Shown here piece after piece: positions 15,308 to 22,017 of a DNA stretch of 48,921 bases. The position numbers were made by a program, and so were the translations under genes. Source of the stretch: an uncultured Microcaldota archaeon. GTDB taxonomy: Archaea > Micrarchaeota > Micrarchaeia > Micrarchaeales > Micrarchaeaceae. The notes under the pieces were generated by a model, which did not search any database, was not told where the DNA came from, and worked only from the letters and a program-made list of their open reading frames with translations. The stretch is from contig CAISDH010000021.1 of assembly GCA_903884115.1 (NCBI GenBank), positions 1 through 48,921 on the forward strand, given 5' to 3'. Within the stretch, counting starts at the first letter, position 1. Each line of letters starts with the position of its first letter.

Positions 15308-16474
15308 TCATAGCAGTGTCGCAACTCTCTTCAATATCAGATAGGCCGCAGCATACACCGGCAGTTCCGGCTTTTCATTGTTGTACGGTCCTAGCTGCGC
15401 ACCGCCCATCGAGAAAGCGGGGACTTTCTGCGTCGCGACTCTCACAGTGCTTCCTTTGAACGCTATCGCCTCCTTCATGGGGTCGAAATTGTTAAGGGCG
15501 CTTATGGAATCTATTTTTTTCGCCATCAATCCGGTGTCGCCGTGTATCGTGCCCGGCAACCTTATCAGATGGTACGTGTCGCTCGTCACATTTTTGTCTA
15601 TCGAGCTGCTTTGCGCTATCGCGAGGCTCCCGAGGACATTGCTCCAGAACTGCGCCTTGTTGGGTATGCGCACCTTGTCCCAGTTGCCCGTAGTTAGGCC
15701 GAGTATTATCTCGACTCTTTTCTTGTAGAGCATGCTTGCATAGCGCTTGTCTATTCCTAGCGCCATCAATGTGTCCGGGCCTTTGTTGAGCGCGACGATC
15801 ACTGCATTGGCGAGCTTGCCTCCCCAGCCTGCGTCAGTGGGCTTCGGTCCGTCAAGGCGCACGCCGCGCACTCCGAGCGCAGGGAAGAACATGCTGAGCT
15901 CTATGCCCCTGCATGTGATGTAGTTCGCTATGCCCCTTCTCGCATCGGCACCGAGGCCGTACACCAGGTCGCTTGATACGTGGACGTGGTAGCCCCTGTT
16001 TCCGCTGAAGTTTATTGCCATCTCCTTAGCAGAGAATCCGAAATCAGGCACTAGGAAGTCCTCAATGAGCCTCATCGTCTGCTCCTTCACGGCATCAAGG
16101 CATTTCTCGCATATCCAGCCGTCGCCATGCTCGTTCTTGCAAGCAAGCTTTATGTCGCTGCTATCAAGGTCGAACACGAGCTCAGAGCCTAGCAGGCCCT
16201 TGCTCTCCATCGGCCTGCCGTCGGGCCTCTGGTATTCTGCGCTGGAATAGGATACAAAAGCGGGTGCGTTCCTGGCAAGGTACTCCTTCAGATCGCGCTC
16301 GTCGCGGAACGCATAATGCCTGAACGCTATCTTCTTCTCGAAATCTCCGAAGCCGAACTCCCTTTTCGCTATGTTAATGGGAGCGATGTTTGCGATTCCA
16401 GTGTAGTAATGCTTCAGAAGCCTGCTCACAAAGAGCGCTGATTTGTTGTCCAGCAAGAAAGCACCGCTGTGCAT
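15308..16474 (-). CDS. priS: Archaeal DNA primase small catalytic subunit PriS
   Basis: 388 residues from the ATG at 16474 (MHSGAFLLDN); the frame to 16528 adds a non-homologous tail. The catalytic acidic pair is in ELVFDLDSSD (Asp102 and Asp104). The zinc site is C112, H116, C122, C125 (last two as CEKC). FSGNRGYHVHV and YHLIRLPGTIHGDTGL are the nucleotide-binding motifs of the AEP superfamily. PriS synthesises RNA/DNA primers with PriL, which is not in this window. Its neighbours are unrelated. Good family length. Confidence 0.93.
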   Translation of the reverse strand: MHSGAFLLDNKSALFVSRLLKHYYTGIANIAPINIAKREFGFGDFEKKIAFRHYAFRDERDLKEYLARNAPAFVSYSSAEYQRPDGRPMESKGLLGSELVFDLDSSDIKLACKNEHGDGWICEKCLDAVKEQTMRLIEDFLVPDFGFSAKEMAINFSGNRGYHVHVSSDLVYGLGADARRGIANYITCRGIELSMFFPALGVRGVRLDGPKPTDAGWGGKLANAVIVALNKGPDTLMALGIDKRYASMLYKKRVEIILGLTTGNWDKVRIPNKAQFWSNVLGSLAIAQSSSIDKNVTSDTYHLIRLPGTIHGDTGLMAKKIDSISALNNFDPMKEAIAFKGSTVRVATQKVPAFSMGGAQLGPYNNEKPELPVYAAAYLILKRVATLL

Positions 16475-16596
16475 AAATATGAGATACTGATTACTAAAGC
16501 CTTTTGATGGAGTCACGATAATTATCAAATGATAATCAACGGCGCGCCAATCTTATCACCGCATTCTATAAAAATACAGACTGCCATGCCTATAGC

Positions 16597-16962
16597 ATGC
16601 AGATTAAAGACGAGATAAAGCAGGCTATTATCGTACGGATGGACATAGACATGGGCCGGGGCAAGCTCGCAGCGCAATGCGCGCACGCTTCGCTCATGAG
16701 TTACTTTGAGGTTGAGAAAGAGGACAAGGCTATCGCTAAACAGTGGCTAGACAGCGGGGAGAAGAAGATCGTGCTCAAAGTGCGCGATGTGAACGACCTG
16801 GAGAAGCTGTTCAAGGCGTTCAAGTACAAGAAAGTTCCGTGCGCCCTCGTGACGGATGCGGGCCTGACGGAATTGCCTCCAGGCACCGTCACTGCGCTTG
16901 GAGTCGGGCCCTGGAAAAGCCCTGAAATAGACCAGTTCACTTCGACGCTCAAGCTGCTCTAG
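16597..16962 (+). CDS. pth2: Peptidyl-tRNA hydrolase Pth2
   Basis: 121 residues, typical for the archaeal/eukaryotic Pth2. Diagnostic motifs: RMDIDMGRGKLAAQCAHAS at about 14-32 with the family Lys and the CAHAS helix, KIVLKV, and the C-terminal LVTDAGLTELPPGTVTALGVGPW. It hydrolyses the ester bond of peptidyl-tRNA released prematurely from ribosomes. The gene is convergent with ilvE (3-base gap) and divergent from priS. Confidence 0.95.
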   Translation: MQIKDEIKQAIIVRMDIDMGRGKLAAQCAHASLMSYFEVEKEDKAIAKQWLDSGEKKIVLKVRDVNDLEKLFKAFKYKKVPCALVTDAGLTELPPGTVTALGVGPWKSPEIDQFTSTLKLL

Positions 16963-16965
16963 CTG

Positions 16966-17883
16966 TCATACGTATGTGAGCCAGCTTGCGAATTCTTTGT
17001 TCCTTCCGTGGACCACGTCAGAGTAAGCCTTGGAGAGTGCGCTTGTCATCACGCCGACCTTGCCGGTGCCGACCTTTGTGCCGTCAATGTTCGTTATCGG
17101 CGTGATCTCCGCCGCGGTGCCGCTGAAGAACGCCTCATCGCAGGTGTAGAGCTCTTCCCTGTGCACGTTCCTCTCCTCAATCACCATGCCCATCGCTTCC
17201 GCGATCTGTATGATGGAGTCCCTAGTTATCCCGAGCAGTATGTCTGCCTCTCTTGGCGGTGTTATCAGCTTGTCGCGCTCCACAAAGAATATGTTCTCTC
17301 CCGGTCCCTCCGCAACGTAGCCGGCAGTTGATAGGAGGATTGACTCGTCAAAGCCCGAATGCCTTGCCTCTATGCTCGATAGTATGGAGTTTATGTAGTT
17401 GCCGCTGGCCTTTGCCTCAGGGGGCAGTATCAGCGAATTTATCCTGTGCCAGGATGAGACCTTGCACTTTATGCCTGCATCCTCTCCCTTTCCGTAATAC
17501 GCGCCAAACGGCACCGCAGCAACGAACACGCTTACCTTCTTGCCGAACGTGCTTATGCCTATCTGCGTGTCGTTGTAGAAAGCGAACGGCCTTATGTAGC
17601 CTGACAAGAGCGCGTTCTTCTTCACCACTGCAATTATGGCATCGGATATCTCATCCGCAGTGAATCCAAGATCTATGGAGTATATCTTTGCAGTGTTCAT
17701 GAATCGCTTTACATGGTCCTGAAGCCTGAATATCGCGGCGCCCCTGTCCGTCTCATAGACGCGCAGGCCCTCGAACATGCCGCTGCCGTATTGAAGCGAA
17801 TGCGTCAGCACCGGAACCCTGACATTCTTCTCCTCTGTAAGCTTTCCATCCATCCACACATACTGCGTCTTGTTAGCGGGCAT
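16966..17883 (-). CDS. ilvE: Branched-chain amino acid aminotransferase (class IV PLP enzyme)
   Basis: 305 residues of IlvE fold type. The PLP lysine is Lys158 in PPEAKASGNY. Other markers are HSLQYGSGMFEGLRVYET at about 28-45, GYVAEGPGENIFFV, and GITRDSI. It transfers amino groups between glutamate and the keto acids of Val, Leu and Ile. No other branched-chain genes are adjacent; the acetolactate-synthase-like gene 18 kb away belongs to the sugar cluster. Selectivity against D-alanine or ADC-lyase relatives is judged by the YGSG/EGLR blocks. Confidence 0.9.
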   Translation of the reverse strand: MPANKTQYVWMDGKLTEEKNVRVPVLTHSLQYGSGMFEGLRVYETDRGAAIFRLQDHVKRFMNTAKIYSIDLGFTADEISDAIIAVVKKNALLSGYIRPFAFYNDTQIGISTFGKKVSVFVAAVPFGAYYGKGEDAGIKCKVSSWHRINSLILPPEAKASGNYINSILSSIEARHSGFDESILLSTAGYVAEGPGENIFFVERDKLITPPREADILLGITRDSIIQIAEAMGMVIEERNVHREELYTCDEAFFSGTAAEITPITNIDGTKVGTGKVGVMTSALSKAYSDVVHGRNKEFASWLTYV

Positions 17884-17941
17884 AGCATCAGACTCCTATT
17901 CTCTCTTAAACTTAAAAAGCTTACTCGCCTATGCATCAGAC

Positions 17942-18225
17942 ATGAAAGCTTCAAGATTGCTCAGCGGATTCAAGCTTAGCGAATTCCAAAGGAGAACTTT
18001 GCTTGCAGTGTGTGCCATACCTCTGGGTAAGAGGCCTACAAGCAGACAGGCAACCCTAGTGCATGCGGGGCTGTGGGCCGCGCCCTGAACAAAAATTAAC
18101 TGCCACCGCTCGTGCCCTGTCACAGAGTCGTAAGGAGTGACGGGAAAATCGGAGGCTACAAGTTCGGAATGAAACGAAAAATATCAACACTGAGAAGCGA
18201 GGGCGCAATCAGTTCGAGATTTTAG
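17942..18225 (+). pseudogene. Broken single-domain MGMT (O6-alkylguanine-DNA alkyltransferase)
   Basis: From the ATG at 17942 the frame reads FQRRTLLAVCAIPLGK, the DNA-binding helix region of MGMT. The reading then has to shift near 18030. The next frame gives AYKQTGNPSACGAVGRALNKN, a TAA stop at 18097, then LPPLVPCHRVVRSDGKIGGY and KRKISTLRSEGAI, ending at TAG 18223-18225. PCHRV is the active-site motif with the alkyl-acceptor cysteine at about 18118. So at least one frameshift and one nonsense codon break an otherwise clear gene of about 94 codons. The single-domain length (no N-terminal domain) fits short archaeal versions. It diverges from ilvE. Sequencing error could explain one lesion but hardly both. 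Confidence 0.85.
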
Positions 18226-18317
18226 CTTTCTACTGCCTCTAAGTAGACTAGATTTAGCTCCATCATAACTGCAGATTAATCCGGAGATAACCGTGCGCAC
18301 CTGTATAAATATGAATA

Positions 18318-18342
18318 GTGCTGGCATCCGTCATGCCAGCAC
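18318..18342. terminator. Perfect 10-bp stem-loop downstream of the winged-helix gene
   Basis: GTGCTGGCAT pairs with ATGCCAGCAC around CCGTC. It lies 8 bases past the stop of the minus-strand regulator gene and is followed on that strand by a TATTCATATTTATA stretch, so a terminator is likely. The rest of 18226-18350 shows no gene. Confidence 0.5.
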
Positions 18343-18350
18343 CTCCCACC

Positions 18351-18719
18351 CTACCCGGGCCATCTGCTAATCGCAGATCCCCTCTGCGCTAGCATGCTGT
18401 ATGCCACGTTGCTGAAATAGTTGAGAAGCTCGCCCTTAGATTTCTCTATGGAGTACAGCTCCAGCGCGCCCTCTTTCGTGAGCAGCAGCGGCTTGCCGAG
18501 CTCCTCCCTGTTCGCGAACTCCACCAGGCCCTGCTCCTTGAGCTTGTTCAGGCAGTACCACGCCGAGCTCTTGGAGAACCCATATGCGCCGTTTATGTAG
18601 TCGACGAAACTGGACGCAGTGTCTATCCTATCCTTGCCTATTTCCAGAACCAGCAGTTGCTCTCTCCTGCTGAGTCTGTTTTTATTTAATATAGTATTAT
18701 CATGAGCCACACAAAACAC
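18351..18719 (-). CDS. Winged helix-turn-helix protein, probable transcription regulator
   Basis: 122 residues. After a short N-terminal leader, LSRREQLLVLEIGKD, the segment SSFVDYINGAYGFSKSSAWYCLNKLKEQGLVEF forms a helix-turn-helix. LGKPLLLTKEGALEL would be the wing and last strand, as in MarR/PadR-like winged helices. The rest is a helical tail, possibly for dimerisation. The start at GTG 18719 is uncertain: ACTATATTAAATAAAAAC inside the first codons looks like a TATA box, but no later start codon fits. Targets unknown; the large inverted repeat just upstream (18753-18845) could be its leader or operator. Confidence 0.65.
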   Translation of the reverse strand: MFCVAHDNTILNKNRLSRREQLLVLEIGKDRIDTASSFVDYINGAYGFSKSSAWYCLNKLKEQGLVEFANREELGKPLLLTKEGALELYSIEKSKGELLNYFSNVAYSMLAQRGSAISRWPG

Positions 18720-18752
18720 CCCAAAAAACAGGAAATGATTTATGCAGCCCAG

Positions 18753-18845
18753 GATGCTGATATAATTCTATACTTGCAGACGCTACCTGTAAAGAGATTC
18801 AAGACATGCATGCTTTTGTATTGCGTCTGCATTGCTATCAGCATC
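18753..18845. other. Nested inverted repeat, candidate structured RNA or operator
   Basis: GATGCTGATA (18753-18762) pairs perfectly with TATCAGCATC (18836-18845). Inside it TGCAGACGC (18775-18783) pairs with GCGTCTGCA (18823-18831). The two stems share one axis with an asymmetric internal loop and a 39-base apical region. It lies in the non-coding stretch 18720-19005 between the winged-helix gene and a small plus-strand gene; I see no coding region there. A minus-strand TATA-like ATTTAAG abuts one arm. Confidence 0.55.
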
Positions 18846-19005
18846 TTAAATACAACGAAGGTATATGCATGAATAGGGATTTAAAGCTTTTGTGCAGCTT
18901 CCACGTGTGCCGAAGTGTTGGATGAGTATCGCTACCTGAATCTCTAGGACAATAACAATAAATGTTTAAGAAGAAGCTGTGAAGGCGTTCAGGAAGGTGA
19001 CTGCA

Positions 19006-19188
19006 ATGAAGTACGGAAAACGGAAAGGTTACGTAGACAAAGTAGCAGCCTGTGCTATACAAGAAAGGATAAAGCGGCATGATGAAGCGGTTGTTGTGCG
19101 CGCTCTCAGGCTTCTTGAGACAGGAATGCGGATGAAGCGGTGGCATTTTAACAGAGATAGGCTACACGCCAGACAAACAGCTCTTTGA
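19006..19188 (+). CDS. Unknown small basic protein, 60 aa
   Basis: Not recognised. The start is ATG 19006 because GGTGACTGCA precedes it as a strong archaeal Shine-Dalgarno, and an ATAAATGTTTAAG TATA-like element lies near 18957. The product is basic, mostly helical (KVAACAIQERIKRHDEAVVVRALRLLETG), with one cysteine and no membrane segment. It could be a nucleic-acid-binding peptide. It is convergent with pelA, 19 bases apart. Confidence 0.5.
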   Translation: MKYGKRKGYVDKVAACAIQERIKRHDEAVVVRALRLLETGMRMKRWHFNRDRLHARQTAL

Positions 19189-19207
19189 CACTAACCAGCT
19201 ATCAATT

Positions 19208-20236
19208 TCAGCGCATGCTCGCTATGCCCTTGAATCCGCCTAGCTGCATTCCTGCCTCGTCGTCCGCGTTGAATATCTCGATGGTGAGCCTGCGCTTCTC
19301 CGCCTTTTCAAGGACATCCTCGGTATTCTTGTCCCATAGCGTGCTGTCGTTCACCAGCACTATGCCCGCAGTGGCGTCGTCTATGGCCGTGCTGACGTTC
19401 TCGATTCCGTATTTCGAAGTCCCTGCCCCAAGGCCCTGAAGGAACTGCTCCATGAGCGCGAACTCCCTGCTTATGCGCTCCCTCTGCATCAGCTTTGCGA
19501 CGCTCTCGCTCTTTATGAGCTCATAAATGCCGGAGCGCTCGGCGTTGCTGGCGCTCCCGAACACCAGGTTCTTGACGCTCTTTTTCAGTGCGCCTGACTC
19601 GTTCGCGTACGCCTTGATGTCGTCCTTTGTGAAGCCAGGGCCTGCTATCACCACAGTGTCGACGTTCATCCTGGCCGCCACGCCAAGCACCTCGTCGAAG
19701 TATTTCTTCTCCTGCTCGCGGAAATCCTTCTGGGACATGCGCTTGCTCAGGTTGCTGTATATCGTGTTCTTGAATTCAATGCCGTAGCCAAGGAGGTATG
19801 CCGGCAGCGCCTTCTCGTCGTCGACAACGATAAGGCCCAGGCGCGGCCTTTTCGATTCCAGGACTGCGTTCCTCACCACGTCTACGAGATACCTGTGCCA
19901 CTTGCTCTTCGATATTTCCAGTTCAGTGTCAGGCGCAATGTTCAGCGTGTGGTAGCTGTTCAGCTTCACGTATTCCAGGGGCTTGCCCTCCATGATCTTA
20001 CCGAGTATGCGGAGCCTCCCCGCGCTCTTGTCAAGCTCTGTCTTCTCCACGCGCAGCGTTATCACGACTGTCTTGAACTCGCCCTCAGAGCCTTCTTCAG
20101 GCTTGAACTTGCGCTCGCTTTCTGCCTTCACTATGTCTCCTGCGAACACCACGCGCTGCAGGGCCCAGAGGTCCTCAAGGTTGTCCACCCTGGCCTTGAG
20201 CGTGCCGAATTCCTCAGAGAACCTTATGAGCTTCAT
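19208..20236 (-). CDS. pelA: Pelota, mRNA surveillance/ribosome rescue factor
   Basis: 342 residues with the three-domain Pelota layout. The N-terminal Sm-like domain has EDLWALQRVVFAGDIVKAE. The central eRF1-like domain 2 begins about residue 130 (RLGLIVVDDEKA) and lacks the GGQ motif that release factors carry. The C-terminal L7Ae-like domain contains IVLVNDSTLW. With aEF1A-GTP it recognises stalled ribosomes with an empty A site and then acts with ABCE1 to split them. Normal length for archaeal homologues. Confidence 0.94.
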   Translation of the reverse strand: MKLIRFSEEFGTLKARVDNLEDLWALQRVVFAGDIVKAESERKFKPEEGSEGEFKTVVITLRVEKTELDKSAGRLRILGKIMEGKPLEYVKLNSYHTLNIAPDTELEISKSKWHRYLVDVVRNAVLESKRPRLGLIVVDDEKALPAYLLGYGIEFKNTIYSNLSKRMSQKDFREQEKKYFDEVLGVAARMNVDTVVIAGPGFTKDDIKAYANESGALKKSVKNLVFGSASNAERSGIYELIKSESVAKLMQRERISREFALMEQFLQGLGAGTSKYGIENVSTAIDDATAGIVLVNDSTLWDKNTEDVLEKAEKRRLTIEIFNADDEAGMQLGGFKGIASMR

Positions 20237-20304
20237 AACATCCGCCTTTGTCTTATTATCTTCTGAAACAAAACCTTTTATACGGGCGCAGCATAGACGG
20301 TTAC

Positions 20305-20937
20305 GTGTACGTGTACCTTTTCGGCATAGTCACGGGGCTCTTCTCGAATTCCTACGCGACCATATCAAATCTCATAGGCAGTTACGGTTATTCTGCTGTC
20401 TTCGTGCTTATGCTTTTTGAAAGCTCTTCATTGCCTGTGCCGAGCGAGGTTGTGCTCCCGCTGGCGGGCCTGCTGGCATCCAAGGGCATATTGGAATTCT
20501 ATCTCGCATTTGCAGCTGCGCTTGCGGGAAGCATAGGCGGCCTTGCAGTTGACTATTTCATAGGCTACTATCTCGGCAAGGACATAGTGTACAAGCATCT
20601 GCGCGCCTTCCACATAAAGAAGAACGATCTCGATGCGTTTGACGTGTGGTTCGACAGGAATGCTGTCGTGGCAGTGTTCTTCTCAAGGCTTATACCTATT
20701 GCGAGGACTGTCATGAGTCTGCCAGCGGGCTTCGCGCGCATGCCTCTGAAGCAATTCTTTGCCTACTCTATACTGGGCTCGTTCATATGGGACATAGTGC
20801 TCATGTATTTCGGCTTCTACCTTCTTTCTGCAAGCAGCGCATCTATTGTGCTTGGATCGATAGGCGCGTTCGCGATAATCATCTATCTGATATACGCACT
20901 CTTCATGCGTCACATCAATTCTCATGGGAAAAGATAG
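20305..20937 (+). CDS. DedA/SNARE-associated family membrane protein
   Basis: About 210 residues, multi-pass. Family motifs are FESSSLPVPSEVVLPLAG, the central GSIGGLAVDYFIGYYLGKD, and FFSRLIPIARTVMSLPAGFARMPLKQF with the conserved Arg and Gly. DedA proteins are membrane transporters involved in lipid-carrier recycling and membrane homeostasis. In this genome the polyprenyl or dolichyl phosphate carrier used by the glycan cluster is a possible substrate (inference). The frame extends back to a TTG at 20248, but AACCTTTTATACGG at 20270-20283 looks like the TATA box, so I prefer GTG 20305 or 20311. Confidence 0.8.
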   Translation: MYVYLFGIVTGLFSNSYATISNLIGSYGYSAVFVLMLFESSSLPVPSEVVLPLAGLLASKGILEFYLAFAAALAGSIGGLAVDYFIGYYLGKDIVYKHLRAFHIKKNDLDAFDVWFDRNAVVAVFFSRLIPIARTVMSLPAGFARMPLKQFFAYSILGSFIWDIVLMYFGFYLLSASSASIVLGSIGAFAIIIYLIYALFMRHINSHGKR

Positions 20938-20958
20938 CTGCGATTCCAAACAACACAT

Positions 20959-20979
20959 GGTATTTATACTTATAAAGCA
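20959..20979 (+). promoter_or_regulatory. TATA box for the C/D sRNA
   Basis: Two overlapping TATA-like elements, GGTATTTATA and CTTATAAAG, end 12 bases before the C box. This is the right place for an archaeal promoter driving a short RNA gene. Confidence 0.55.
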
Positions 20980-20990
20980 AAGTAGCGTCT

Positions 20991-21045
20991 GTGATGATTG
21001 AGGTTATCGCTGAGCAATTGCTGTGAAGATAGGTAGGCGGGCTGA
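20991..21045 (+). ncRNA. C/D box sRNA guiding 2'-O-methylation
   Basis: All four boxes appear in order with archaeal spacing. C box GTGATGA (20991-20997), a 12-nt guide TTGAGGTTATCG, and D' box CTGA (21010-21013). Then a 9-nt linker, C' box GTGAAGA (21023-21029, one mismatch to consensus), a 12-nt guide TAGGTAGGCGGG, and D box CTGA (21042-21045). Both guides are exactly 12 nt, as in the dual-guide archaeal sRNPs built from L7Ae, Nop5 and fibrillarin. The methylated target base would pair with the fifth guide base upstream of each D box. A TATA box lies just upstream and hairpins follow. Targets, probably rRNA or tRNA, were not identified. Confidence 0.75.
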
Positions 21046-21061
21046 ATATGTTTTGTGCCCG

Positions 21062-21077
21062 CACGGATCAATCCGTG
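21062..21077 (+). terminator. Stem-loop downstream of the sRNA
   Basis: CACGGA and TCCGTG form a perfect 6-bp stem with loop TCAA. Just before it GCGGGC (21037-21042) can pair with GCCCGC (21057-21062). These compact hairpins 17 bases past the D box may end transcription or protect the RNA 3' end. Confidence 0.4.
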
Positions 21078-21097
21078 AACCTCATATGTTATTCGAT

Positions 21098-21113
21098 TGC
21101 AGCGTTCGCTGCA
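21098..21113. other. Palindromic stem-loop ahead of the nuclease promoter
   Basis: TGCAGCGTTCGCTGCA is a perfect palindrome that can form a hairpin with a GTTC or TT loop. It abuts the TATA-like CATATTTAAAG at 21113-21123 and could be an operator for the nuclease-alaS transcript. Confidence 0.4.
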
Positions 21114-21162
21114 CATATTTAAAGATGAACTAAGATTACTATTCGGTGTTCTCCTGAGCGTC

Positions 21163-22017
21163 TTGAGCGAGCTGCACAAGAGCAGCATAAGCATATCCGA
21201 CATATCCTCGCAGTACTGGTGCGAGCGCCAGATGGAGTACAACTACAAGTATGGCAAGCGCATAACCGAGCAGATAAAGGGCGGCAGGCAGATACACGAG
21301 GAGCTCGAGAACGAGACGAACGTACCTGTGATACTGGAGCCCAGGAGCTATGCCGACGCAATGTACAAGAACCTCTATGAGAGCTGCATGGCGCTTGATG
21401 CCCTCAAGAAGAACGGCAAGACAAGGGAGGTGAAGATCTACGGATCGGTCTCTGGCTACAAGCTGGTGGGCAAGATCGACGAGCTGCAGCTCAAGGACGG
21501 CCTAACCGTGATCAGGGAGGATAAGACGCGTGCCAGCTCGAAGATACCATCAGAATCGCAGATGCTCACGCACAAGATACAGGTGCTGCTATACCGGCGG
21601 CTTCTCGGCGACATCGTCGGGGGCCTCTACAACATCGAGAACTTCAGGAAGGCCTACGGAATTTCAATGCTGCGCCCCACCGACGAGTTCAAGCGCCAGA
21701 TGAGCGCGCTGGGCATCGCAGCTGCGCTGCAGAGCGTCGACGCGGTGGCAGGCAACTATTTCAAGGGCATGACGTCATTGCGCATAAGCGACACGCTCCA
21801 GCTGCGCTACATCGACCAGTTCACGGGCAATGAAATAAAGCTATATACGTTTCAATACAGCAATGAAGAAGCGCAGCAGATAGTCCAATACTCTCTGAAG
21901 TACTGGAACGGGGAGCGCGAATCCATGCCCGTTCCAGAGCAGGAAAGCTGGAAGTGCAACTACTGTGTGTTCTTCGGCAAAGAATGCAAGGTGTGGTCGC
22001 CGCAAAAGGTGCTTTGA
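21163..22017 (+). CDS. PD-(D/E)XK nuclease with Fe-S cluster motif (Cas4/Exo5-like)
   Basis: About 284 residues. YWCERQMEYNYKYG near the N-terminus supplies a first cysteine, and CNYCVFFGKEC near the C-terminus the other three, the spacing of a 4Fe-4S cluster in RecB-family Cas4/Exo5 nucleases. The catalytic core is visible as GKIDEL then VIREDKT (the D...E-x-K of PD-(D/E)XK), followed by HKIQVLLYRRLL with the motif QxxxY-like helix. Such enzymes are single-strand exonucleases. No cas genes are nearby, so a DNA repair or replication role is likelier than CRISPR. TTG 21163 is chosen because a TATA box at 21113-21126 overlaps the upstream ATG 21097. It overlaps alaS as TGATG. Confidence 0.75.
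   Translation: MSELHKSSISISDISSQYWCERQMEYNYKYGKRITEQIKGGRQIHEELENETNVPVILEPRSYADAMYKNLYESCMALDALKKNGKTREVKIYGSVSGYKLVGKIDELQLKDGLTVIREDKTRASSKIPSESQMLTHKIQVLLYRRLLGDIVGGLYNIENFRKAYGISMLRPTDEFKRQMSALGIAAALQSVDAVAGNYFKGMTSLRISDTLQLRYIDQFTGNEIKLYTFQYSNEEAQQIVQYSLKYWNGERESMPVPEQESWKCNYCVFFGKECKVWSPQKVL

Noticed and set aside
18753-18845. H/ACA guide RNA
   Set aside because: Stems exist but the internal loop is too asymmetric (12 against 4 bases), no ACA follows the lower stem at the right distance, and no kink-turn is visible.
18895-18945. Second C/D box sRNA (GGATGAG followed by CTGA)
   Set aside because: The C box is out of register with the consensus and the C to D distance is only about 9 bases; no C' and D pair follows.
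21163-22017. Cas4 of a CRISPR system
   Set aside because: No repeat array and no other cas gene in the window; the fold is equally that of Exo5-like repair nucleases.
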